The notes beneath the pieces are model-generated. The model worked only from the letters and a program-made list of their open reading frames with translations, was not told the origin of the DNA and did not search any database. A program made the translations under genes and the position numbers. From Amoebophrya sp. AT5.2 (Eukaryota > Sar > Dinophyceae > Syndiniales > Amoebophryaceae): a DNA stretch of 56,742 nt. Location of the stretch: the NCBI GenBank assembly GCA_005223375.1, contig RXOD01003816.1, positions 1 to 56,742 on the forward strand, read 5' to 3'. The first letter of the stretch is position 1. The number at the start of each line of letters is the position of its first letter. Positions 33,301-43,333 of the stretch are shown here, piece by piece.

Positions 33301-35931
33301 GGTGATGCGCTGCGGTTCTTCAACGACGCCTCGCTGCGCCTGCTGCTCGAGGAGATAAACACGGAGCTCGAGGGGAAGACGTTGGCCGACCTGGGCGAGG
33401 CCTTACACCTCTGCAAGGACTCAGCCCTATTCAAGGGCAAGGGAGACAAGCAAGATCCCGACGGCTACCGTTTTTTGGTGGTCTCCCCAGTTGTATTAAA
33501 ACTGGTAGTGAGGATCTACTCTGATAGACTCTATAGTCTATTAGAGGACGCATCGTTCTTCGATGCGAGCCAGTTCGGCTTTAGGCGAAAGCGCGGATGT
33601 TTGGAGAGTTTGTTGTTGTACGGGAGGCTGAAGGAGGACATGTTACACCAACGGTGTGACGAGTTGCACAGCGTAGCGACGGTCTTCATCGACCTCCGGA
33701 AGGCGTTCCCGAGCACCGACTGGCGCCTCATGCAGTCAACGGTTGGCGCCCTTGGCCTGGGGGGCTCCAGGTGCTGGGCAAACATACAGGCTTCGCACAG
33801 GTCGGCTACCCACTGCTTCCCCGGGGGAGAGCCGTTCCGGCTGCCCCACGGCACGAAGGAGGGCTGCGTCAGTTCGCCCTTGCTGTTTGCGATGGCGTAT
33901 ACTCCGGTGGTCCGCTTGTGGAGGCGCCGCTGCGAGCAGGCGGGCTTGGTGGACACCAGTGGGGTGCGGTTGGTGGCTGACGATAGCAGCTGGCACATGG
34001 CGAGGAAGGACCGCGTTGCCGACTTGATGACCAGGGACGCGGCGGACCAGGTGCACAGGATCCGCGACGTACTTTTTGCGGACGACACGACGATACTGAC
34101 GCAGCTGTCGCAGAGGTTGGCCAAGGAAGTAACGACGGAGGCTTTGGAGGCCAAGGCGGCAAAACCGAAAAGGGCGCCGATGGAGTTGCCGGTCATGACG
34201 CTGATGCGGGCCACGCTGGCCGACGCGGGGATGCGCGAAAATGAAACGAAACGGGAACAAGGCGACGTCACATTGCTGGATGTGAGGAATTTGGGCGCGT
34301 ATACCGATTCGGGCACAGACGTGCGGGTGAAAATCGGGAAAGCGTGGGGCGCCTTCCATAGGTTAAAGCGAATGATCAGTGGCGTGGCGAAATTGTCGAA
34401 CGCGAGGAAAGGGGAACTGATCGTGGTCATGATAAGACCGGTTTTGACCTATGGTCTGGTGGCTAGGCAACTCGACGAGGGCGAGGTGAAGGAACTCGCG
34501 GCGATCGAGATGAAGATGTTGGCTACGGTGCTCGGGGTTCAGCCCTGGCAGAGGTGGCAGGGGCTGATCACCGATGCGGACATGCGGCGGAGAGCACAGA
34601 TTCCCCCCCTCCTCGCGCACCTGAGGTTCCTCCAGTCGCGATTCTTAGCGCACACGCTGAGAAGGGAGCGCGACGAGCTGTCTCGTGTTGCCTTGACCGG
34701 ACATTTTTTTCCTGATCCTGCTGTCCCGGGGGCCAGTGTCTCCACATACTTGGTTTCCTCTGCTGACAACGCGCAGCTCGAGCCCAAGGCCAGGCGGGTG
34801 CCAGATGTACTTGCTAGCTTCCACGGACACATGGCCGACTGTGGGATGCCGCCGGAGATGATGCCCTTTCTCTCTAGGCCGCTGAGTCAGCTAAGGCAGG
34901 AACACGGAGCAAAGAAGGGGGAGGAGGAGTACGGCAGGAACAAACGCGTTGTCCACGCGTTGGCGAGGAAGAGATTCACTCTCGACTCGATCCAAGACTG
35001 GAGCAGGGGAGACGGCGAGGAGGACCAAGAGGCTGCTGATAGGCTCACCATAAGATATTTTGGTGATAAAAGAAATGAAAAAACGCGACGCGCACTGAGG
35101 GACGAGGCCATCGAGATGGGCTGGGATGTAGGTGCCATCGAGATGTCCTACAGCGGACCTAGCTTGGGCGCGGAGAACTTCCTGCGCGGCGGGAGTTGCG
35201 GGATTTGCAATGCTAGGCTGCGTGAGGGGCGTGGTGGGAACTCAGACATTAGATGTGATCCAGTTGATGAACTACGTGCTTCCGACGAACTAGTGATGCA
35301 CCTGAGGGCGGAACACGGCCTGAGGGTTCCGGACACGAGCTCTGCCGCACGTGCCGCAATGGACGCGGAAGCGCGAGCAAAGTTGAAGGGATGGGAGCAG
35401 CGATTCCGCGATGCCGCCCTGACGCGATGTGGGGAGGCGGTCACCGAGATCCGCCAAAGGGGTCAACCGAGGGTGGGGAGGAACGCCGGGGCCCCGCTGC
35501 TGCGTTGTGAGAAATGCGGCATCAACTTCTCGACGACAGCCGGCGCGATGGAGAAGCACCAGGCAGCTCACAGACGAAACGACTACATATGGGTTTACCA
35601 GGTGAAGGGGCCGCAGTATAGGGCAGCGGATCCGGAACCGGACCTGAAAGACAAGTTCAGGCCGGAATGCCACTGCTATGACGCCACGAACGGTAGGTAC
35701 CACGGGGGATCAGACGCGGTCTGCGTCACCGTGACCCCGCCAGCAGACGCAGTTGTTCGACAGCCAGACGGGGACATCTTTGTGCAATGCAGGCAGTGCA
35801 GAGCCGCAAGCAGGAAGATTGGTCAGGGAGGGGTGATGATGGAGTTGAGCCATGGCGATCTGTTGGGAATAAGAAGAGTGCAAAATCATGAGAAGACGTG
35901 CCGGCGTAAGCCGGAGGGTGGCGCGTCGTGA
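27361..35931 (+). mobile_element. Non-LTR (LINE-type) retrotransposon, intact single ORF of 2,856 aa
   Basis: One ATG-initiated frame without a stop. Residues 1-~1490 are family-specific: a charged N-terminus, a coiled coil at ~673-755, an acidic low-complexity stretch, and an unexpected hydrophobic segment at ~1268-1292 (VVGFVVFVCVMINLLMWPLF). Residues ~1493-1790 form an apurinic-type endonuclease with ALSEFDY, AYSPTRDQ, CLGDFNAQVG and SSEVDHAIV; the last motif reads YSHRALEL where SDH is usual. Residues ~1960-2420 are reverse transcriptase with FGFRRKRGCLESLL, FIDLRKAFPSTDW (motif A), GTKEGCVSSPLLF (motif B) and FADD at 2239-2242 (motif C). The C-terminus has Cys/His clusters, including a classical C2H2 finger (CEKCGINF...KHQAAH, ~2716-2737). 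It encodes its own target-primed reverse transcription enzymes. Intactness suggests recent activity. The 5' end and target-site duplication were not found. Confidence 0.93.
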
Positions 35932-36689
35932 TAATTGAACTCTTCAAACTCATACCCCGCAGCTGATTTTGGTTGCATCAGTGGGTAAAACTACTACTAC
36001 TACCATGATACCCATCACCACGAAAAACATAAGGTCAACTTACATTCATAACTGTAACCCTTACTACCCGCGGCGCTTGGAGCTGAATATTATCCCATTT
36101 TTTTGCCGAAGCAGTACAAATTTTGCGATCTAGTACTGAAGCGACCCAATTTTCCCTCCCCATGATTCCTTGAGCGAGTACGTTTTTGGAGGTAGCATCT
36201 CAATTTTTTTGGTGTATGAAATACGACAGCCCAGCGATTGGAGACGTTCGGCGCTGCAGTCTGACTATGATACCGGCGGGACGCGCATGTTCGTGAAAGG
36301 TTCCGATTGATGAGATGGTGTGCCGTCGTGCGTACTTGTAGTTCATACGATCAACCAGGGATCTGGAGCTTGGCAAGTTGTTGCAGTTGCGAAAACGGAT
36401 CCGAAGTTGTTATTCTGATCTGCACTTGCTTTTTTCACGCGTTTGTGGGGATGCGTATCAGTGAAGCGAGCCTAAGCGTCTCTTAAGATTCTTTTTAACA
36501 GCGTTAGCCGGAGGTTGCACAGGCGCGAGAAGGAATTTACAGCAGAATAGCCTTTATTTAGATCATCGTAATACGCATTCATTGTAGAAGGAGCAGTCTG
36601 CTCTGGTGCCACCGCTTCATTGTTTCTTCAAGTACCCTATCGCATCGAGTGCAGTGCGACTCGCCACACGCAACCGTGCCCTGCCCATC
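35932..36689. other. Retrotransposon 3' tail and intergenic spacer
   Basis: A short A/ACT-rich tract (AAAACTACTACTACTACC, 35987-36004) lies 55 bases after the ORF stop and is a plausible 3' terminus, since many non-LTR elements end in a simple repeat. GTACTTGTAGTT at 36332-36343 also occurs in two introns of this window. No gene seen. Confidence 0.45.
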
Positions 36690-39518
36690 ATGAGCAGATG
36701 TCAGCACCTTTCGGCGAGGAGGCTTCGCGAGCCCCGTCGTCCCACACAACACCGCTACGCATCGGCAGCAGCGCGTGGTTTCCTATGTCGCTTGGCTTTG
36801 GGTTTGACTTCCTTCGACACATTCGGGCAGCCATCGCTGCTACGTCCAGTCGCAGCTGTTTGTGGCGGCACGCCAGTGAGCGAGTTTCGGTTTACGCATG
36901 CTTTGTCGATGGAAAACGAACCGGGATTAACGCGCGACCTCGTAAAGGAGATGGCCAGGTCCGTCGTGTGGCTCGAGGTCGGCGGACGCGTCGGCGTGAC
37001 GGGCCTTGGGCGGGATTGCGTGGGCGTCATCATCTCTCCCTCTCGGGTGCTGACGGCGGCAGCCTGCTTCTTTCCTGGTGACCCCACCAGGGCAACTTCG
37101 CCATCCGCATCGCCGAAAGGTACAACCGGTGCCGCGACGGCTGGCACGCCTTACAACAGAGGGACCTCCGTGCTGAAGTCGTTCAACGTGCAGGTGGTGG
37201 CCGGGTCGCTGCTACAGGAGCTCGGGCGGGACGGGGTTCGCACCCACCTGTGGGACACGTTGCTGAAAAACGAAGGCGTGTTGATCGATGACGCCAGGCT
37301 GCAGGCGCACCGGTTTGACTTTTACACGCGTGGGGTACAGGTCGACGAGCTCGTGGCGTACCGGGGGAATGGGATCGTGGTGGTGGACTTCGCGAAGTAC
37401 TACGAAAGCGGGAGCGGTGGAGGAAAAACAAAAACTGTCGCGCCGCGTAGGAGTGGATCTGGTTCTGGAGAAGAAGGGGAGGTAGAGTCTTTTCGCTTCC
37501 GGGCAGATACCCTGATTGCTCCTCTCGCAACAGCGGGCGCCCAGCACCCGAATTTTTACGTGTCAGCGGAGGACAAAGATGAAGTCTCCACCTGTGACGC
37601 GGACGACCAACTCTCGTCGACCGAGAACGAGGCGTTCTCGTTGCCCAGTCTAGAGCCCTCCTCGTCGCCCACGGCGTCCTCGGATGAGGTCGATGTGTTC
37701 TCGCGCGGCGTCTCCTCATCTAGCTGCAGTAGTCACGGCAGGACCACCAGGAGAAGTGCTGCTCGTTGGTCGCGCACAAATAACAGGGTTCCTGTCCGTG
37801 CGGTGGCGATCGGAGTGGTCGAGGATAGAAAGCAACAGTACTGCGGCGACGGCCCTGGTACGCGTGTGGGCGATCCGGGCTCCGATTCCGAGGAGGAGCT
37901 TTCGGATGTGGACCGTGTACTCGCTGCGGCGATCGAGAAGAAGCGTGCGGAAACAGCGAAGTCGTCGAGGAGTAGCAGCATCCTGTCTACCGGAGGGGCG
38001 TTGAGCTCGGACGAAGAAGCGCTTGCGTCGAGTTACTCTCCTTACCTGAACACGCTGATACAGGTGCAGGAGGTGGAGCTGGCGGAGGTAGAAAGTAGGC
38101 GAAGTTCTTGCTGTAGTGCGGCTTCGGCTGATTGCGAAGACGGGGCTGGACAGGCGGCGCCGAGTCTCCTCAGAAGGAAATGGACGGATGCTGCGGCGCT
38201 CTCATCAAGCCTTGTGAGCAACCTGCTGCGGGTGGGTCCGTCGCTGCTCGTACGGACTGCAGCTGCACTTCCAGGCGCAAACTGCTGTGCGAAGCGAGGG
38301 ACTATATCAAGGTGTGCGGCGAGCGTCGGAGAGAACGCCCCCGGAGCAGGGAGCAGGCAGCAGGGGGCAAAAATCCGTTCTTTCGGACCTTCGCAGTCGT
38401 CCCTGTCGTCGTCGAAGCGGTGCGTTGATGAGAAGTTTCTGCTCAGCGCCCAAGCCGTCACGAGCGGCGCGTCGTCTCCAAATTTCGCGGCGCGAAACGC
38501 GCCCCAGCTGCAAGACCCAGCGCTGGACTGGTTTTACCAGGAGGAGGATTTCGTGGGGGAACAACGCGATGTTCCACTGCGGCGGCATGCCTGCGGCTGT
38601 TCCAATAGCGGTGTCCTGTCGGAGAAGGGAGACGTCGGCACGCCACTTTTCGAAGTGTATTGGAATTTCGTCGAGGAGAAGTACGAAGCGGCGGTTCGCG
38701 GAATCGCGCGGGGGCGCAGCTACACGGACCCGGTGGATTTTTCTTCACGGCCCCCCTTCCGTTTCGAGCAGAAAGTGACGTCGCCTGTTGGTTCGATGGT
38801 AACTCAGTTTTTCAACATCGGAGACGGAGATCGGCTCCGCTCAAGTGCAGGGTTGCGTCAGAGAGCAGGGCATCCGTCATCAAAGAGTGGCCTCGGTGCG
38901 GGTTTGCTGAGCGGGATTGTGTCGCGCAAGCCGCCAGCATCGTCTCACATCAAGTGTGGAGCGCGGAGGCCGAGTCTGGACAAATCGGACACGGCGAACC
39001 GGTTTGTTGACATCGAGGCTGTCGTGCGCGCTGATCCGGAGTTGCTGCTCCTAAACCAGATGCCTGAAGTAGAAGAAGCGGAAGCTGAAGATCCTACCGT
39101 TGTTAGCGCAAGTCGACCGTCTACTACTGCATCTGCAGCCGCTGTGGGGCCGGGCGCAGATCCAGAAGGGGTAAAAACGGAGGAAGCCGCGGTTGGAGAC
39201 CAGCCGAGGACTGTTTCTGTGTCCAGTGCCGCTCCTCCGAAGTCGAACGCGGAGTCGTTCTTAATACCTGCCGTGCAAGACCTAAACCGCCAGCTGCAGC
39301 TACCTGTTCTACCGTTGAGTACTACGGGGAGGACCTACTTGACACCTAGGCAAGTAGGTATCACACCGTTGAGTAGGTTCTACGGGGAGGAAAACAACGT
39401 TGCAGACAACACTGAAGAGGCAGAGGGGCCCTTACTACGCGCGATGCGCGAATTGCGTGTGACGCCGCAAGGCACACCTGTCATACTCGGATATCTGCCG
39501 TCGAAAGATGGAAAATAA
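36690..39518 (+). CDS. Catalytically dead trypsin-like serine protease homologue
   Basis: A single exon of 942 aa. ATG 36690 is the first ATG in the frame. The Arg-rich N-terminus with a short hydrophobic stretch (GFLCRLALGLTSF) could be an organelle-targeting peptide or signal anchor. A chymotrypsin-fold signature follows: SVVWLEVGG, then CVGVIISPSRVLTAAACF, which matches the usual VLTAAHCF with the catalytic His changed to Ala125. NGIVVVDF (~227-234) sits where NDIALL is expected, with Gly for the Asp. KGDVGTPLFEVYWN (~646-659) matches GDSGGPLF with Val649 for the Ser, followed by VRGIARG. An acidic Ser-rich insert of ~400 residues separates the two halves. All three catalytic positions are substituted, so a binding or scaffold role is likelier than proteolysis. 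The C-terminus is disordered. Confidence 0.72.
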   Translation: MSRCQHLSARRLREPRRPTQHRYASAAARGFLCRLALGLTSFDTFGQPSLLRPVAAVCGGTPVSEFRFTHALSMENEPGLTRDLVKEMARSVVWLEVGGRVGVTGLGRDCVGVIISPSRVLTAAACFFPGDPTRATSPSASPKGTTGAATAGTPYNRGTSVLKSFNVQVVAGSLLQELGRDGVRTHLWDTLLKNEGVLIDDARLQAHRFDFYTRGVQVDELVAYRGNGIVVVDFAKYYESGSGGGKTKTVAPRRSGSGSGEEGEVESFRFRADTLIAPLATAGAQHPNFYVSAEDKDEVSTCDADDQLSSTENEAFSLPSLEPSSSPTASSDEVDVFSRGVSSSSCSSHGRTTRRSAARWSRTNNRVPVRAVAIGVVEDRKQQYCGDGPGTRVGDPGSDSEEELSDVDRVLAAAIEKKRAETAKSSRSSSILSTGGALSSDEEALASSYSPYLNTLIQVQEVELAEVESRRSSCCSAASADCEDGAGQAAPSLLRRKWTDAAALSSSLVSNLLRVGPSLLVRTAAALPGANCCAKRGTISRCAASVGENAPGAGSRQQGAKIRSFGPSQSSLSSSKRCVDEKFLLSAQAVTSGASSPNFAARNAPQLQDPALDWFYQEEDFVGEQRDVPLRRHACGCSNSGVLSEKGDVGTPLFEVYWNFVEEKYEAAVRGIARGRSYTDPVDFSSRPPFRFEQKVTSPVGSMVTQFFNIGDGDRLRSSAGLRQRAGHPSSKSGLGAGLLSGIVSRKPPASSHIKCGARRPSLDKSDTANRFVDIEAVVRADPELLLLNQMPEVEEAEAEDPTVVSASRPSTTASAAAVGPGADPEGVKTEEAAVGDQPRTVSVSSAAPPKSNAESFLIPAVQDLNRQLQLPVLPLSTTGRTYLTPRQVGITPLSRFYGEENNVADNTEEAEGPLLRAMRELRVTPQGTPVILGYLPSKDGK
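39333..39359 (+). repeat. 9-bp inverted repeat (hairpin) flanked by direct repeats inside a coding exon
   Basis: ACCTACTTG (39333-39341) and CAAGTAGGT (39351-39359) can pair across a 9-base loop. The hairpin lies between two related flanks, ACCGTTGAGTA..TACGGGGAGGA at 39311-39333 and at 39365-39391. All of it is in frame in the protease-homologue gene. Confidence 0.7.
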
Positions 39519-40313
39519 GAAGAATATGGTGACCTTCTTAGATTGGATTTGCTTTCGCTGCCGCACTGGTCTCTCTGTGGTCAACTGAAACCATAATCCG
39601 GCTTTCCGCTGCTGAGCAGCTGAAGCCGCAAACCATTGTTCGACAAGGCCGCAGAGCGATGCTACTTAACCATTTGCGGGGATGGGCGAACTTTTACGCC
39701 CCAGACGTGTCTGCGAACCGCAAAATGCACCACGCACAGGCAGCGAAATTTCATGACGCAACGCGAAGAGAAAATCAATTTTTTTGTACACTACAACAAC
39801 GCCGACAATCACATTTGCTTGTACAGCACTACGATGAATGAAGCGCGCACAAAACGCAAGCGAAGAACTTAAACTGGCGCCGATTCTCGCTCACTGAGAA
39901 CTACAACGGGCATGGCGGTGAGACCCGCGAGTCTCGTGAAGTCGGATCAAAATCGATGCTTGTCCGATGTAAGTACGCGATCAAGAGCAGCGAGATCCAG
40001 GATGAAGAGTTCGGCGAAAGAAGATCTCCGTGCGCACCGCTCGTGCTCGTTTCGCTACTTTCACAATCAAACTCTTTCATTGATGCGAGGTATAATTTTA
40101 ACCAACTTGTCTTCCTCAGACGAACAGCGGCGCGACTTGAATATGAAAGAATACTTGTTTTTTTTGGCGACCACATTTTCTACTCGACGGCGGCAAAAAC
40201 GACTATTGCCACACCTCCTCCGCGATGGCCTCTCTATCATACGATTACGATAACGCAGACGCCCTACTTTCCCATTAGAAAGAATGAACCGTGAATCGCG
40301 TGAGGCCAAATAA
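39519..40313. other. Intergenic spacer
   Basis: No recognised gene. A frame from ATG 39912 (113 codons) contains strong donor-like GTAAGTAC at 39970 and acceptor-like CTTCCTCAG near 40120, so untranslated exons or a very small gene are possible, but I cannot support a product. Confidence 0.4.
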
Positions 40314-43258
40314 ATGCAGCACGTCGCCATACGCAGCGAGCGAGCGCTGGTGCCTTCGCAGGCCGGTTCGCAATGGGAAGATGCTGGTCTTTTCGTCGTT
40401 GCGGTGGGTTCGGACGTGTACTTCTACCGGTCAAGCGAGGAAGGGGAAGCGATAGGCGGTAAGAAAGGGTCAGGCGGATTTTCTCTAGCCGCCGTCGTCA
40501 AAGATGTGCTCTCCCCGACGTCTTTGCGCACGAGAGGAGCAGCGGGACAGAGGAAAATCCATGTGCACGGGCTGGTACCGTGGAGGAATCTGCTGTTTGT
40601 CTACGGTGGCAGCAAGCTCATCGTGATCAACCATCTTCTAGAGACGACCCGAATTCCCTGCGACGTGGGCGTGGCCCTCAAGGGAGAGTGGATTGTACAT
40701 GTGTCTCTCGCCCCTTGCAAGAGTACTGACCAGGCCGAGGACTTCCAGACGCGGTTGTCCATACTGACGGCAGGATCGCGGCTCCTGACGTTTCAAATGG
40801 AGTACGCCCCTTACGGTGATGAACGCCAAAGAAAAGTTGCAATCTGCGATTTCCTTCTCGTGAAAGAGGAAGAGGTGCTCGAAAATGGAGCAATCTGCTA
40901 CGCGGGGGCGGTCTGCCACGCCGGAAAAAGCGGCAGCGGCAAGAACGAGCAAGGTGAAGATGCGGGCGCGCCCTGTGTCTTGTTTGGAGGCCCAAGTGGC
41001 GTGCTGCAGATGCAGGTGCCTACTAGTTTCGTCTGTAAAGGTCAAGGTGAAGTTCAGTACTTTTTAAGAACATAATTCTTATCAAGAGCATGAGCAGAGC
41101 AACTCTGGTAGCGCGGCCGAGCACGGCGATCAATGACTCACACTCCCGAAACCAGGCATCGCCCAACACGGACGACCAGAGCCCCGGGTTGCGCGACGGC
41201 GCCGCAGCTGCACTTCGCCCACGGCGGCAAACGCTCGGCACGCATCCGAACGCGGCTATCCTCGACGTTCGGGCTGTTTCGTGGGATTCAGAGCGCAACC
41301 AGGAGGTTGTCGTGCTTTCCGCGTCTGACGACCGCACGGTGAGAATCTGGTGCCGAGCCGGTATGTCACTGGAAGGAACGCTAGAGGGCCATGGCGGGAA
41401 GGTCACGTGCGTGGACGCGCTACCGTTTCGGGTAAAGGGTGGGCACTACGCGCTACTCGTTCTCTCTGCCTCTGAGGACAGAACCGTGCGACTGTGGTTG
41501 CACTTGCACGCACCCGGAAACTCCAGCTCGCCTGCACTCAAGCCGGTGTGCCTGCAGACCTTCGAAGCGAACGGGGCTCTGCGATGGTGCTCTTTCGGAC
41601 TGCTCGGGAAGCTAGAGAACGTTCTTTGGAAGTCGGATGACGACGAAGACGCTGCTGTGACGCGTACGGACAGAACTTCGCTGAAGGTGTGGGCGGGTGG
41701 CGACGGCGGCGTCGTGGTCTTTCCCGTTGACGCGTCCACAATCCGGAGAGGGTTGCGAACGTGGGGCGCGGAGATGCAAATGGGGACGATCATCTCTGAC
41801 GAAGAGCAGCGCAACGAGCAGCTGGACGTCGCCTCCTTAGAGGAGGAGATCCTGCTACCCGTAGGAGGGGGCGAAGTGCACATTCGCGACCTCTGCCGCG
41901 TGCGTTACACTCCAAGCGCAGTGGCGGGAGACCCACCACTGCAGAATCAGAAGCGAGTTTCGCTCTTCGTTGCGCCGAGCAGAGCCAAAGCGGAAGGTAG
42001 CCAAGAAGTGCGATTCATGTCCTTCTCTGTCGAAAACGAGCGGTTGGCTGTGTCCTCGGGGGGTGTGCTCGAGAGGCGGGTGGAGATCCCGAACGGCATG
42101 GAAATCCTGGTTCTGTGCGACGCGACTGCGGCGACGTCGTGGCGCGAGGAAGGGGACAGCGGCGTGGGCAGCGCACTACCTTGCTTTTGGGGCGGCACCG
42201 CCTGCGGGAGCCTCGTTTTTGGCTTTGTGAATCCAGCTGGCGAGGAGCGGGGCATGTGCGAGCGGGTAGCGGAACCACAGGTGGGACAAGGCGCGAGCGC
42301 CCAACGGGTTGTCTTGCTGAAGCTTGTGAAGCAGACGCGCGAGCGCTCAGTTTTGGTACTGTGCACACCGTCTCAAGTGTTTGTTTTCGCCGTACCGACA
42401 CGCGTTGAGGCGACATCACAAATGCCAGAGCCGAGATTGCTGTGGGCATCTCACGCGTCCAAAGTACAGTGTTGCTGCGGCCTTTACGCCGAAGAGAGCG
42501 ATTCCCTCTTCGCACTCGCTTTTGGGGACAACCAAGGGCGAATCCGTATTTTCGGTCTCGATCGTGGTGAGACCATTGCCGAAGCAAAAGCAGGATCGAA
42601 GCTTAACAAGGGAATCTTGAGTATCAACTGTTGCGCGCAACTTCCGGCAACGCACAAACCCGCTGAAAGTCCATCCACACGCGATCATGTAACTGGGACA
42701 ATATCCGCTGTGTTTCGCACGACGGGTGGGGATTCTTCGGTTCGGAAGTGGCGGGTGCAGGCCGGAAACCAGCAGTGCCATCAAGCCGCACAACTGCGGA
42801 AGATTGAGGACCACAAGGTGCATAATGTCGCACACGTCTACCATTTCTCCGACGCAACAAGCAGGGTCGCCGGCTTCAAGGCGGGGAGCTTCGTTTTGGC
42901 CGCGGAATTCGGCGCAAAACCGCTGTTGAAAAGCTGCATTGGTGGGGCCGACCGGCCGTTAGAGATCCAGGACGATTTTCTTGTGTACGGAAAACGTGGA
43001 CAGCGGAAATGGCGGGGGGAAGAGAAAATGATGTCGTCCGTCGTAGTGGTGCAGAAAATGCCACGAGCGGACGATCACTCTTCTGAAGTTGCAGGAAATA
43101 CGAAAGAGGAGCTGCTCGACCTCGGCGGCACGGACGGAAATGAAGTGCTGGCCGTGGCGCTTGGAATGTCGGTTAGTACTAAGGCGGACAACGGTGAACC
43201 GCTATCGCTCGCCTTCTACGGCGGGGAGGGAAACGAACTGGTACTTAAAAAGCTCTGA
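40314..43258 (+). CDS. WD40-repeat protein, WDR6/Trm734-like
   Basis: Two coding exons, ATG 40314 to about 41030-41045 and from about 41087-41100 to the TGA at 43256. The first frame stops at 41075 and the second is already open before it. The exact splice is uncertain; donors GTCTGT (41031) or GTGAAG (41045) fit. Total about 970 aa. The N-terminal part has short WD-like blades (FVVAVGSDVYFYR, VHGLVPWRNLLFVYGGSKL). The second exon has two clear WD40 repeats: VVLSASDDRTVRIW and VLSASEDRTVRLW. Later blades (FALAFGDNQGRIRIFGLD, GGDSSVRKWRV) are spaced over ~700 residues, giving a multi-propeller protein. Size, degenerate blades and the VHG...VYGG motif recall WDR6/Trm734, a partner of the tRNA 2'-O-methyltransferase FTSJ1/Trm7. 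The WD40 call is firm; WDR6 identity is tentative. Confidence 0.62.
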
Positions 43259-43333
43259 CCGATGCATAAGTACGCTTTTTGATCTGCTCCCGATGTTGGA
43301 TCTACACCGATTCTTTTTTTGTCGACCACTAGC

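Noticed and set aside
43241..43332. Intron joining the two WD40 genes
   Set aside because: The donor GTACTT is good, but the acceptor before 43333 puts the downstream sequence in the wrong frame.
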